From the NCBI GenBank assembly GCA_017472665.1, contig JAFUOS010000013.1, positions 124,001 through 188,000 on the forward strand: DNA of 64,000 nt, in the 5' to 3' direction. The stretch comes from Tyzzerella sp. (GTDB taxonomy: Bacteria > Bacillota > Clostridia > Lachnospirales > Lachnospiraceae). A program made the position numbers and the translations under genes. Below are positions 1 to 9,315 of the stretch, piece by piece (position 1 is the stretch's first letter; each line of letters starts with the position of its first letter). The notes below the pieces were generated by a model that saw only the letters and a program-made list of their open reading frames with translations, was not told where the DNA came from and did no database searches.

Positions 1-1240
1 ATTCGGCTATTCTAGAAACCCCAACATAAATCTCCGAAATTTTATACCAGGTCGGATAATCCACAACACCTGTCACTGGCAATCCAAACACAGACTGGAA
101 TTTACTTACAGCTGCTGCGGTTCCCGGACCATAGATTCCATCCACAGAAACTTTTGGGATTGCTGGGTAGGCACCTGCAATCACATTAATCTGCTCTTGC
201 ATTTGGCGGACTTTGTCGCCAGTAGAGCCTTGAGTCAGGTCGTATCCCGGCCAAGAAGATGGGATTCCTGAAATCTGCTCAGCCGAATTAATATACATAT
301 TATCACCGTAAAAATATCTTAAAATTTCAATTGCTGAGTAGCCCTGTTCACCGAGAGACTGCGAACCCCACTGTGTCATCCAGTTCGGACATTGCACCCG
401 TCTTCCATCGCAATACTGTGTTAAAATCGGTTGTCTTACGTTTGGACGCGACAAATAACCTGCAAATAATTCATCCACAATTGCAGAAATCGTATCATAG
501 TAGTTGCGTTCAGGGATCCATTTATGATCGAATGCAGTAGACGATGTAATCGTAAAATCATATCCCTGATTTCTATACCATTCCGTATATACGCGATTCA
601 GCGTAAAGGACATAATTGCAAGCACATTTGCCCGAATGGTTTCAGGTGTCCAAGTCGCATAGATTTCGCTCGAAGCTACATTTTTAATATAGTCTTTGTA
701 TTTCACATAATAATTTTGTGCAGTGGAGTCTCTCGGAGAACCATCGTGAACCACGATATATTCTGGGACTACCACACGGCTAAGTACGATTTCTCCAGTC
801 TCATTCACAGGTTTTATTTCAGCCTCAGGAATTTTTGGTGGATATTCGCCGTACAATGTATGTGCCGGTATTACAAATACTTCTTCGCCACCTTCAATTG
901 GGGTGAGAGGGCGCATTCTTACATTTTGAAGAGCAGTTACATCTGGAAGCAATTCTGTTCCAGCAATGCTGACGGGCTCAAAGTTAGGTGCAGTGATAGT
1001 GAGTGTATATTCCGAATATGGTTGCAATTCAATTGTTGGATTTACACTATATTCCAAAGGCGGAGTGTCTAACTCGATCGTCTCTGTTTGACCAGAAGAA
1101 TCTGTGGTCAGTTCTTCTAAAGTGGATTCTGGAACTCCAGTATAAGCAATAGATACTTTTGCATCGGAAATAGGAAGCGAATTGCCAGCCGAAGTGACGC
1201 TGACTTGTAATTTCCCTTTATCAATATTATTATCAGCCAT
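1..1240 (-). CDS. Peptidoglycan-binding protein, SpoIID-like central domain (partial, C-terminus cut)
   Basis: The frame is open from the ATG at 1240 to the window edge (about 413 codons), so the end is missing. There is no signal peptide. Residues about 8-100 look like a carboxypeptidase-regulatory/Ig-like beta domain (DAKVSIAYTG, TTDSSGQT). Residues about 180-330 contain ANVLAIMSFTLNRVY, CDGRRVQCPNWMTQWGS and EQGYSAIEILRYFYG, which remind me of SpoIID/LytB-type cell-wall proteins. The last part (TGDKVRQMQEQIN, VDGIYGPGTAAAVSKFQ) is a classic PG_binding_1 repeat. A GAGGT box precedes the ATG. I infer a role in peptidoglycan handling, possibly in sporulation because no export signal is visible. 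The peptidoglycan-binding domain is certain, the SpoIID relation is not. The gene is divergent from the next one. Confidence 0.75.
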   Translation of the reverse strand, partial: MADNNIDKGKLQVSVTSAGNSLPISDAKVSIAYTGVPESTLEELTTDSSGQTETIELDTPPLEYSVNPTIELQPYSEYTLTITAPNFEPVSIAGTELLPDVTALQNVRMRPLTPIEGGEEVFVIPAHTLYGEYPPKIPEAEIKPVNETGEIVLSRVVVPEYIVVHDGSPRDSTAQNYYVKYKDYIKNVASSEIYATWTPETIRANVLAIMSFTLNRVYTEWYRNQGYDFTITSSTAFDHKWIPERNYYDTISAIVDELFAGYLSRPNVRQPILTQYCDGRRVQCPNWMTQWGSQSLGEQGYSAIEILRYFYGDNMYINSAEQISGIPSSWPGYDLTQGSTGDKVRQMQEQINVIAGAYPAIPKVSVDGIYGPGTAAAVSKFQSVFGLPVTGVVDYPTWYKISEIYVGVSRIAE

Positions 1241-1304
1241 GTTGATACCTCATAGAAAATCTGTTACATTTATAATATGCAAAAGGAAAGGCGGCGTGAT
1301 AGAG

Positions 1305-1727
1305 ATGAAAGTAATCGTATGTGTAGATGATAACTTAGGAATGTTATTTAACAAGAGAAGACAGAGCAGAGATGCGAAGGTGATAGAAGACATTTTTAAA
1401 ATGACAGAAAGGTTATGGATTCACCCTTTTTCAGACAAACTGTTTTTAGATCATGATGGACGAGTAGTTGTAGATGAGGAGTTTTTGGGGAAAGCAGGGC
1501 GGGGGGAGTTCTGTTTTGTGGAAAATCAGCAGCTTGCTCCGTACTCGGATAAAATAGAACAGATTATCTTATATAAATGGAATCGAAAATATCCATCGGA
1601 TTTTAAATTGGATGTGAATTTGAAGGATTGGGAATTGATAGAGAGAATAGAGTTTGAAGGGTCATCCCACGAGAAAATAACACGCGAAGTAACTACTCAA
1701 GAGAGAAGAAGTGGGATGATATTTTGA
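1305..1727 (+). CDS. Conserved 140-aa protein of unknown function
   Basis: The start at 1305 follows an AGGAAAGGCGG box; an upstream in-frame start at 1182 would overlap the divergent gene and is unlikely. The protein begins MKVIVCVDDNLGMLFNKRRQ and contains WIHPFSDKLF, GRGEFCFVENQ and ILYKWNRKYPSDF. I remember similar short proteins in Lachnospiraceae carrying the unsupported label 'ribonuclease Z'; no metallo-beta-lactamase motif is present, so that name should not be used. The natural end of the family seems to be near GSSHEKITREV. The last dozen codons differ, and a second open frame (codons from 1658, ending at 1801) continues past this stop, suggesting a junction or frameshift. Confidence 0.6.
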   Translation: MKVIVCVDDNLGMLFNKRRQSRDAKVIEDIFKMTERLWIHPFSDKLFLDHDGRVVVDEEFLGKAGRGEFCFVENQQLAPYSDKIEQIILYKWNRKYPSDFKLDVNLKDWELIERIEFEGSSHEKITREVTTQERRSGMIF

Positions 1728-1819
1728 GTATTATTGAAGAGGAACTTCCTTCCAGTGCTCGGATTGAGAAGATTCTGGATGAAATTGCTCCAATCATTTA
1801 AAAATATGTAAGATAAGAA

Positions 1820-1877
1820 AGCAGATGCAACCTCCTCTACTAACTAACCTAACGGATTGCATTTGCTTTTTTTTTTC
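1820..1877 (+). terminator. Rho-independent terminator
   Basis: The arms AGCAGATGCAA (1820-1830) and TTGCATTTGCT (1857-1867) pair with one G-U, followed by a run of more than ten T. It closes the transcript of the 140-aa gene. Confidence 0.85.
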
Positions 1878-1954
1878 TATTATTTTCCCCTTTCTTGTTC
1901 TGCTTTTTATTGGTAAAATAGAACCATCATAAATTAAAATTAGGGGAGTACATC

Positions 1955-2881
1955 ATGAGCAGATTAAGAAAAATAGGGGCAATTATTTTAAGCACATTAC
2001 TACTTACCGCCTGCGGCAACCTCGAACTGTCACAGAATGCAGGCGACGCAGGAAATTTAGGTAATACAGAGTACATAGGAAGTGCAGGCAGCACCACGTC
2101 AGCCTACGCTGCAAACTTAGCTGAAGTACCAGCCTACTCCGACGAACCTTACGCGGTCATCAACAATAACGAACCGCAATTCACCGAGTCTGACATGACT
2201 ACCGAGTCCTATGAAGTCTATAGTGAACTCGATTCATCCGGACGCTGCGGTGTTGCAATGGCAAACCTCGGCAAAGATTTGATGCCGACAGAAGACCGCG
2301 AAAGTATCGGGCAGGTAAAACCATCCGGCTGGCAGACTGTAAAATACGACAATGTAGATGGAAAATATTTATATAACCGCTGTCATCTGATTGGATTCCA
2401 GCTTGCCGGGGAAAATGCAAATGAAAGGAATCTGATTACTGGAACCCGTTATATGAATACACAGGGCATGCTGCCATTTGAAAACATGGTTGCGGATTAT
2501 ATCAGAGAAACCAGGAATCATGTATTATATCGTGTGACGCCTATTTTTGAGGGAGACAATCTGGTGGCGTCTGGTGTGCAGATGGAAGCAAAGTCAGTGG
2601 AAGATGATGGTGAAAGCATTTGCTTCAATGTTTATGTTTACAACATTCAGCCAGGGATTGCGATTGATTATGCAACAGGCGACAGCTGGAAAACACAGTC
2701 AGAGGAGAATTCTTCGGGTGAGATTCAAACATATATTTTAAATACCAACAACAAAAAGTTTCATTATGAAGATTGCTCCAGTGTAAAGGCTATGAAAGAC
2801 TCAAACAAGCAGGAATATACTGGAACGAGAGAAGATTTAATCAAGCAGGGATACGAACCATGCGGTAATTGCGCCCCTTAA
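1955..2881 (+). CDS. DNA/RNA non-specific endonuclease lipoprotein
   Basis: The N-terminus is a lipoprotein signal (LSTLLLTAC, lipidated Cys20), so the protein is predicted to be anchored outside the cell. Residues about 139-170 carry NRCHLIGFQLAGEN and NLITGTRYMN, the variant HNH-like active site of the EndA/NucA-type non-specific nuclease family, with the His of RCHLIG as the expected general base and the downstream Asn as metal ligand. Residues about 259-308 form a small extra domain with paired Cys (HYEDCSSVK, PCGNC), resembling the metal-binding module often attached to such nucleases. A role in degrading or importing external DNA follows from the family. A GGGGAG box lies before the ATG. 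Confidence 0.85.
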   Translation: MSRLRKIGAIILSTLLLTACGNLELSQNAGDAGNLGNTEYIGSAGSTTSAYAANLAEVPAYSDEPYAVINNNEPQFTESDMTTESYEVYSELDSSGRCGVAMANLGKDLMPTEDRESIGQVKPSGWQTVKYDNVDGKYLYNRCHLIGFQLAGENANERNLITGTRYMNTQGMLPFENMVADYIRETRNHVLYRVTPIFEGDNLVASGVQMEAKSVEDDGESICFNVYVYNIQPGIAIDYATGDSWKTQSEENSSGEIQTYILNTNNKKFHYEDCSSVKAMKDSNKQEYTGTREDLIKQGYEPCGNCAP

Positions 2882-2893
2882 GACAGATTTTAG

Positions 2894-2922
2894 TTGTAAT
2901 CGATAACGCGAAATGATATGAT
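2894..2922 (+). promoter_or_regulatory. Sigma-A-type promoter of the antiporter gene
   Basis: TTGTAA (2894-2899) and TATGAT (2917-2922) are separated by 17 bases, about 50 bases upstream of the antiporter start. Confidence 0.6.
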
Positions 2923-2971
2923 AAAATGTACAGGATTTTATGAAAAAAGATAAAGAAATGGAGAAAAATAG

Positions 2972-3943
2972 ATGATAGTTGTATCATTAATCAAATTAAT
3001 AATTGGCTTCCTGCTTCTGGTAAAAGGTGCAGATTATTTTGTGGAGGGAGCTTCTTCCATTGCAAGAAAATTAAGGATTCCGACCTTTGTGATCGGTCTT
3101 ACAATTGTTGCATTTGGGACAAGCGCACCTGAATTGGCTGTTAGTGTTTCAGCAGCAATCAAGGGAAGCAATGATATTGCCATTGGAAATGTAGTTGGTT
3201 CTAACATTTTCAATACATTGGTTGTATTAGGAGCAAGTGCTGTGATTACACCGATTGCAGTAGAAAAAGGGATCATTAAAAAAGATTATCCGTTATCGAT
3301 TTTTGCTGCAATTTTACTTGGCGTACTTTCTTTGGATATGATTCTTTTCAAAGCGCCAGCTATGACGCTCGGCCGTGTGGACGGAATTATTTTGTTAGTT
3401 GCATTTGCTTTCTTTATGTATACGACAGTAAAAGCAGGTTTAAAACAGCGTGCGGCTGCGAATCTAGAGCATGAAGAGGCACTTGCGAATATGCATATGC
3501 CGACATGGAAGAGCATTTTAATTTTAGTATTGGGACTTGCTGGTATCGTAATTGGTGGTGACTTATCTGTTGATGGTGCAAAAGAGATTGCAAGAGTATT
3601 TGGCCTGAGCGAGGCCCTCATTGGACTTACGATTGTAGCGGTTGGAACATCTCTTCCTGAACTCGTAACATCGATTGTCGCTGCCAGAAAAGGAGAGAGC
3701 GACATTGCAGTTGGAAATGCAATTGGCTCCAATATTTTTAATATCTTCTTTATTCTCGGTGTATCGGCTACCATTTTACCGATGAATGTAAGCAGCACAT
3801 ATTTGTATGATATTGCAGTGTTATCAGCGGTTATGGTACTTAGTTATATCCCGATTGCAAAGACGAAAAAGGTTTCGCGCGGCATGGGAATTACAATGGT
3901 AGCTGCATATTTAGCATACACAGTATATCTCATTATGCGGTAA
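2972..3943 (+). CDS. yrbG: Calcium/sodium antiporter, CaCA family (YrbG-like)
   Basis: This 323-residue integral membrane protein has the two inverted alpha repeats that define the CaCA exchangers. GTSAPELAVSVSAA at residues 49-62 and GTSLPELVTSIVAA near residue 224 are each followed by the partner motif (IGNVVGSNIFN and VGNAIGSNIFN). The conserved Glu of each PEL motif is the expected cation ligand. About ten hydrophobic segments are visible and length matches the bacterial YrbG type. The protein should exchange Ca2+ for Na+ at the plasma membrane. It has its own promoter and is not obviously part of the following operon. Confidence 0.92.
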   Translation: MIVVSLIKLIIGFLLLVKGADYFVEGASSIARKLRIPTFVIGLTIVAFGTSAPELAVSVSAAIKGSNDIAIGNVVGSNIFNTLVVLGASAVITPIAVEKGIIKKDYPLSIFAAILLGVLSLDMILFKAPAMTLGRVDGIILLVAFAFFMYTTVKAGLKQRAAANLEHEEALANMHMPTWKSILILVLGLAGIVIGGDLSVDGAKEIARVFGLSEALIGLTIVAVGTSLPELVTSIVAARKGESDIAVGNAIGSNIFNIFFILGVSATILPMNVSSTYLYDIAVLSAVMVLSYIPIAKTKKVSRGMGITMVAAYLAYTVYLIMR

Positions 3944-3986
3944 TTTTATTAATCCGCAACGAAAGAAAAGCAGAGCAGGTGACTAG

Positions 3987-6900
3987 ATGAAGAACAAAAT
4001 TAAGCAATTTTCAAAAGGCGAATTTAAACTTCAAAAGCCAGATGTGGTGTTTCCAGAGACCCACATTCAGATTTCTGTCGGCGAAGGTGAAGTTTATCAA
4101 GGAAGTTTTCTTATAGAGAATCAAAAAGATGGAAATATCAGAGGTCTTGTATATCCATCTTCTTTTCGCGTGCACTGCTTAGAACAGGGATTTGATGCAA
4201 ATCCAGTGAAAGTGAATTTTACATACGACAGCACCGGCCTTCAGCCAGGGCAGATTGAAAAAGGAAAATTCACAATTGTTTGCAATGGCGGCGAGTATGA
4301 TTTAGATTTTACTGTTATCATAGAAAAACCATTTATCATGACTGCTTATGGAAAAGTTCAGACGATTGCAGATTTTAAAAAACTTGCTATGCAGGATTTT
4401 GGAGAAGCGAGACGTTTGTTCCGCACGAGACAATTCTACGATGTATTAAAATACGAAGATCAGCGTGTAAAAAATCTATATGACAATATGCGTAAATGGT
4501 CGTTGGACGAACAGGCAATGGAAGAATTCCTTGTCGGAGTAAAACAAAAGGAAAAAATATTTTTGACGCTTTCCGAAGAAAGTCTGGAATATCAAAATAT
4601 TTTAGAAGAGAAAAAAGATTGGATTAACATCACGAAGAATACATGGGGCTATGCACCGATTCGGATTCATGCCCAGGGTGATTTTATCTCCATCAGACAA
4701 AATGAGATTACGACAGAAGATTTTGTAGGAAATAATTACCGTTTAGAATACATTATTCAGAAAGACAAACTGCATGCAGGACACAATTTTGGCAGGATTT
4801 ATGTAGAGACACCATATGAAACCTTACATATGGATGTCAATGTGCATCAGCACGCACAGCAGGATGATACATATGGCATGACAGGCATGATTGCAGGTCA
4901 GGCACTTAAAGAATATTTAGCGTGTATTTCCAGCAAGATGGATGTGAATACGTGGGTAGAGAAGGCACTCGCACATGTGGGGCAGCTCCGAGACATAGAG
5001 CCGGAGAATGAGTATTATACTCTTTTGCAGGCACACATTTATCTTCGCGGCAGACGCGAAGAAGAAGCAAAATGGATTCTAGAAAATGGAAATTTTGGAA
5101 AGTTTGTAATTGGACGAAAGGCAGAAATCAGTGCATATTATCTGTTTTTGACGGCACTTTTGAAAAAAGATACAGCATCTCAGGTTCGTGCATTGGAAGA
5201 GTTGAATCGTTTGTATATTAAGAATCCATATTCGTGGCAGCTTCTTTGTATGATTATTAATCTGGATCCGAAATATAGAAATTACAGCGACCGGATGCGT
5301 GTACTGGAAAGACAGTTTTTTAATGGTTCGAATCAGATATTGTTATACGCCGAGGCTTATACATGTCTGCAGGAAAAGGTGATTCTGCTTCGTAAGTTGG
5401 AATCGTTTGAAATTCAAATTTTGAATTTCGCAACAAAATATAAGATTATTACAAAAGAGCTTGCCTTATATGCAGCAGACTTGATCAGCCAGCAGAAGAA
5501 ATACAATAAAAAATTGGTCCGCATCTTGGAACGTGCATATGAAATGTATGAAGAACCACGCATTCTCAATGCATTGTGCATGCAGCTCATCAAGGGCAAC
5601 AAAATCGGAACAGAATATTTTAAATGGTATGAAAAAGCAGTTGAGCAGGAATTAAAGATAGCACAGCTGTACGAATATTATATGATGTCAATCAATGCAC
5701 AGCGTGTGAAAGGACCGCTTCCAAAGATTGTCTATCTGTATTTTATGCATGGTATCAATTTAGATTACCGAAGAACAGCACTGTTATATGAAAATATTCT
5801 CAGCTACGAAGATGAGAATGGTGAGATTTATAACACTTACAAAGAGCAGATTGGGCAGTTCGCCAGAGAACATCTGCAAAAGCGCCATATCAATGATTCC
5901 TTACGCATTATTTATAATCGTTTTATCAATGAAAATAACGCTTCTTTGGAAGAATTGGACGCTTTATACGACATTTGCCACAAATATCATGTGACGACCA
6001 CAAAAAAAGGAATGAAATATGTGCTCGTCATCGAAAGGGACGGAAGTATCAAACAGCGCGTCGCCTATACAGAATATGGTGCAAATGTGTACCTGTATGA
6101 TAAAGAATCTCGAATCGTTTGGGAAGCAGGCGATGGCTTGCATTATACCGATTCCATTCCGTATGACGCAGTTCGGTTATTCTATGAGATGCGTTTTATG
6201 GAAATGTGCAAGAATCGCATGAACAGTCGTATTGAAGCAGAACAGGAAGCAGCGAAAATACCATTATCATTTGAAAACTTGAGGTTATATGGTATAGATG
6301 CATTTAACGAAGAAGAAATATTTTTTATGTGTACAAAACGCATCCGGGAACAGGAAAATGTAGAAGATGATTTCTTGTTATATGTAAGTTTTGAGCTGTT
6401 AAAACGGGGCATGTATGATAAAGCCTTACTAAATTATCTGTCGCATTTTTATTGTGGTGCGACTGGTGATATGAAGTTCTTGTGGAGAAAAGCCAGAGAG
6501 TATGGTGTGGTGACGCAGAAGTTAGCAGAGCGCATCATCACACAGATGTTATTCTCAGAAGTGATGTTCCAGGAGCATGAGATTTTTGAGGACTATTATG
6601 TAGGAAAACCATATTTCCGTTTGAAGCAGGCTTACCTTGCTTATGTATCATACCTTTATGTGGTAAGTGAACGGGAAGTAAATCAGAATATCTTTGCGAT
6701 TATCATGAAAGAACTTCAAGACAAAGAGTATCTGGCAGATATCTGTAAGGCGGCGATTTTAAAATATTTCTCAAACAGAGGAGTGGGTGCGAAATCCGCG
6801 GAAATTCTGCAGGGATACTTGCGTGAATTGTGTGAAAAACGGATGATTTTCGCTTTTTACCAGGATTATCCGAAAGAATGGCTGCAAGAAGTACAACTTT

Positions 6901-7259
6901 ATGATAAATATTTGGTGGAATATCATGCTTCCACAGAAAATAAAGTGAAGATTGTTTATCGGATACAAAATGGCGAAACTCATACAGAAGGGCTTCTTCC
7001 AGTGTATGAAAATACATATGTAAAAGAATTCATCTTATACAATGGAGAGAGATTGGATTATTACTTCAAAGAAGAAAAAAACGGAAAACAGGTTACCAGC
7101 GAAAAGTTTACCTATATTCAGTCGGATACGATTTCTGATGGAGGGAAATATGGTAGATTGAATCAAATGATGAAGCTGTCTGCGCAGGAACAGTTAGAAG
7201 CGATGCTTCAATATAGAAGAGAAGAAGAACTTGCGAAGGAGTTATTCCCTGTATACTAA
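3987..7259 (+). CDS. Large DUF5717-like protein: beta-sandwich N-terminus plus helical repeats
   Basis: This 1090-residue cytosolic protein has no signal peptide or membrane segment. Residues about 20-120 and 215-290 read as two Ig-like beta domains (VGEGEVYQGSFLIEN; GDFISIRQNEITTEDFVG). Between and after them come long amphipathic helices that look like TPR or alpha-solenoid repeats to about residue 900, with a mixed C-terminal domain ending in KELFPVY. I recall it as the DUF5717 family, found in Lachnospiraceae next to an actin-fold partner. It is the first gene of a tight operon with the two following genes. The fold suggests a scaffold or substrate-binding protein working with the ATPase-fold protein; the function is unknown. 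Confidence 0.7.
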   Translation: MKNKIKQFSKGEFKLQKPDVVFPETHIQISVGEGEVYQGSFLIENQKDGNIRGLVYPSSFRVHCLEQGFDANPVKVNFTYDSTGLQPGQIEKGKFTIVCNGGEYDLDFTVIIEKPFIMTAYGKVQTIADFKKLAMQDFGEARRLFRTRQFYDVLKYEDQRVKNLYDNMRKWSLDEQAMEEFLVGVKQKEKIFLTLSEESLEYQNILEEKKDWINITKNTWGYAPIRIHAQGDFISIRQNEITTEDFVGNNYRLEYIIQKDKLHAGHNFGRIYVETPYETLHMDVNVHQHAQQDDTYGMTGMIAGQALKEYLACISSKMDVNTWVEKALAHVGQLRDIEPENEYYTLLQAHIYLRGRREEEAKWILENGNFGKFVIGRKAEISAYYLFLTALLKKDTASQVRALEELNRLYIKNPYSWQLLCMIINLDPKYRNYSDRMRVLERQFFNGSNQILLYAEAYTCLQEKVILLRKLESFEIQILNFATKYKIITKELALYAADLISQQKKYNKKLVRILERAYEMYEEPRILNALCMQLIKGNKIGTEYFKWYEKAVEQELKIAQLYEYYMMSINAQRVKGPLPKIVYLYFMHGINLDYRRTALLYENILSYEDENGEIYNTYKEQIGQFAREHLQKRHINDSLRIIYNRFINENNASLEELDALYDICHKYHVTTTKKGMKYVLVIERDGSIKQRVAYTEYGANVYLYDKESRIVWEAGDGLHYTDSIPYDAVRLFYEMRFMEMCKNRMNSRIEAEQEAAKIPLSFENLRLYGIDAFNEEEIFFMCTKRIREQENVEDDFLLYVSFELLKRGMYDKALLNYLSHFYCGATGDMKFLWRKAREYGVVTQKLAERIITQMLFSEVMFQEHEIFEDYYVGKPYFRLKQAYLAYVSYLYVVSEREVNQNIFAIIMKELQDKEYLADICKAAILKYFSNRGVGAKSAEILQGYLRELCEKRMIFAFYQDYPKEWLQEVQLYDKYLVEYHASTENKVKIVYRIQNGETHTEGLLPVYENTYVKEFILYNGERLDYYFKEEKNGKQVTSEKFTYIQSDTISDGGKYGRLNQMMKLSAQEQLEAMLQYRREEELAKELFPVY

Positions 7260-7283
7260 GATACGAAAAGGAGGAATTGTGGC

Positions 7284-8564
7284 GTGACAGGAAATATAAT
7301 TGGATATGACTTGAACGAAAAATATTGCCAGATTAGTTTTTTTGACGAAGAACAGCAAGAGCCACAGACGATGGAAACTGCGCTCGATAACTATCAGATT
7401 CCTCTTGTGGTAGGCAAAAAAGAGGAAAACTGGGTCATTGGAAATGATGCCAAGAGACTTCAAGTACTGAAGCAGGGATACGTTGCAGAAGATCTGTATG
7501 TGAAGGCGATTCGCCAGGAAAAGGTGAAATTTGGCGAGGAAACCTTTGAAGCCATCTGGCTACTGGCAAAATTCGTAGAAGTTTCCTTACAGAAATTTGA
7601 AGAAATAGAGCAGATTGTATTTACAGTTCCAACTTTGAGTGTGGATATCGGAAAGATTTTAAAGGGAATCGGTCAGCGTGCAGGCGTTTTGAAGCAGAAC
7701 ATCTATGTGCAGGACTATAAAGAGAGTTTTTGCAATTACATGTTGTACCAGCCAAAGGAACTTTGGCAATATGAAGCGGCGCTATTCCATTGTGACCGAC
7801 ATGAGGTGAAAGCCTTCATGCTGCGAAAGATTCGCACTGGTTTTGGAAAAGGAAAAGATACATTTATCACGGTGGACGAAGTTGCAAGTGCACAGATGAA
7901 AGAACTGGCGGCAGTTTATCCGGTATTAAACGTAGACCGGGCAAAAGACGCAGACGTTTGTTTCAAACAGTTTGTCCAAGGCGTATTTAACAAAAAGCTG
8001 GTATCTTCCGTATTTCTAGTGGGAGAAGGGTTTGAAAATAACTGGTACCCGCAGTCCTTGAAAGTGCTCTGCAACGGCAGAAGAGCCTTTTTAGGAAATA
8101 ATCTATATAGTAAAGGCGCATGTTACACTGCATATCGAAGAAATCTCGCTATCGAAGAAGGCCCGATTTATCTGGATGAGACCAAGATGATGGACCAGAT
8201 TTGCCTGAAGATGCGTGTACATGGCATGGACCAATGGAAACCGATTGTCCCATGGGGAATCAGATGGTACGAGGCAGATTCTCAGTTTGAAATCTTATTG
8301 GAAAATGCAGATGACATCGAAATTCATGTGGAATCACTTGTCGGAAATGAAATGCAGGTAGAGAAAGTTTCTCTGGAAGGCCTGCCAAAGAGAAAAGACT
8401 ATACATTAAGATTAAAGGTAAAAACACTGTTTATCGATGAAAAAACATGTAAAATTACGTTTAAAGACCTTGGGTTTGGAGAATTTTTCCCAGCAACCGA
8501 TTTTTGCGTGGAAAAAGAGATACATTTAGGAGGAAGCAATGGGCAGTATAATTCTTTGTCATAA
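7284..8564 (+). CDS. Hsp70/actin-fold protein with degenerate nucleotide motifs (DUF5716-like)
   Basis: Translation starts at GTG 7284, nine bases after AAAGGAGG. The 426-residue protein opens with IIGYDLNEKYCQISFFD, laid out like the phosphate-1 loop of Hsp70/actin ATPases (GIDLGTT). Residues about 110-130 (EQIVFTVPTLSVDIG) match the Hsp70 segment with TVP. Residues about 160-175 (AALFHCDRHEVKAFML) sit where phosphate-2 should be but lack its glycines. Residues about 240-280 (SSVFLVGEGFENNW, LGNNLYSKGACYTA) mirror the adenosine motif and the following GAA helix. The fold is inferred with fair confidence; ATP binding is doubtful. A beta-rich C-terminus resembles a substrate-binding region. 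It shares an operon with its neighbours. Confidence 0.7.
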   Translation: MTGNIIGYDLNEKYCQISFFDEEQQEPQTMETALDNYQIPLVVGKKEENWVIGNDAKRLQVLKQGYVAEDLYVKAIRQEKVKFGEETFEAIWLLAKFVEVSLQKFEEIEQIVFTVPTLSVDIGKILKGIGQRAGVLKQNIYVQDYKESFCNYMLYQPKELWQYEAALFHCDRHEVKAFMLRKIRTGFGKGKDTFITVDEVASAQMKELAAVYPVLNVDRAKDADVCFKQFVQGVFNKKLVSSVFLVGEGFENNWYPQSLKVLCNGRRAFLGNNLYSKGACYTAYRRNLAIEEGPIYLDETKMMDQICLKMRVHGMDQWKPIVPWGIRWYEADSQFEILLENADDIEIHVESLVGNEMQVEKVSLEGLPKRKDYTLRLKVKTLFIDEKTCKITFKDLGFGEFFPATDFCVEKEIHLGGSNGQYNSLS

Positions 8565-9315
8565 AAAGAAAGCGAGACAGCCATATGAGATTGTCAGAAT
8601 ACATCGCAGAATTTATACCATCGAAGAGTTATGTTATTATATGTGCAATCATCTCTATCTGATTGATTACACAATCATGAATGAGCAATTATGCGACTGG
8701 CTGAAAGAAGAGCTAGAGCTGGAAGAACTGGCAGAAAATCTGCGTCAGATTTTACAGCAGCATGGCTCATCAGAACAATTTGTGGTCACTGTTCTGGCTC
8801 ATTCTTCTATTTATACGACAGCAGAATTGACACAGATTCAGAACGTATTAGAGAAATTAAAGAATCAGAAACCGATTGAAAAACAGAAGTACAAAGCAGA
8901 CAATCTACTGGAAAGTGGTGCTGTCAGACAGGCAATTTTAATTTACCAATCTATTGTATATGGAGAGGAAGATGACAGTGTAGACCGCAAGTTTTACGGC
9001 AAAGTATATGGATGCCTGGGCGCTGCATATGGAAGACTTTTCTTATACGAAGAGGCGGCAAAAATGTATGAGGCTGCCTTCCAGATTTGCGAAGAAGAAT
9101 CCATGCTAAAGGCATATATTTACGCATGTTACCGATACATGTCAAAAGAGGAATATAAAGCACTTTTACAGAAAAGTCAGATTTATCAGGGAATTGATCT
9201 CTGGCTGCATGAGGAAATGAATGAAATCGACCAAAGGTTGAAATTCTCGCTGGAGGACGATACATTGGAACAATGGAAGGAACAATATCGTAAGGTTGGG
9301 ACTGGTGAACGATGA
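8539..9315 (+). CDS. TPR-repeat protein, third gene of the DUF5717/actin-fold operon
   Basis: The ATG at 8539 lies inside the end of the preceding gene (26-base overlap) after GGAGG, indicating translational coupling. The 258-residue soluble protein has a basic N-terminus (HKKKARQPYEIVRIHRR). It is followed by acidic helices and at least two TPR-like helix pairs around residues 115-200 (ADNLLESGAVRQAILIYQSI; YGCLGAAYGRLFLYEEAAKM). The TPRs suggest a co-chaperone or assembly role with the Hsp70-like neighbour, but no function is known to me. Its stop overlaps the start of the next gene by four bases, so the exporter genes may be in the same transcript. Confidence 0.7.
   Translation: MGSIILCHKKKARQPYEIVRIHRRIYTIEELCYYMCNHLYLIDYTIMNEQLCDWLKEELELEELAENLRQILQQHGSSEQFVVTVLAHSSIYTTAELTQIQNVLEKLKNQKPIEKQKYKADNLLESGAVRQAILIYQSIVYGEEDDSVDRKFYGKVYGCLGAAYGRLFLYEEAAKMYEAAFQICEEESMLKAYIYACYRYMSKEEYKALLQKSQIYQGIDLWLHEEMNEIDQRLKFSLEDDTLEQWKEQYRKVGTGER

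Noticed and set aside
524..1072. Plus-strand protein of 182 residues
   Set aside because: It is the shadow of the minus-strand peptidoglycan-binding gene, which has clear domains and a good ribosome binding site.
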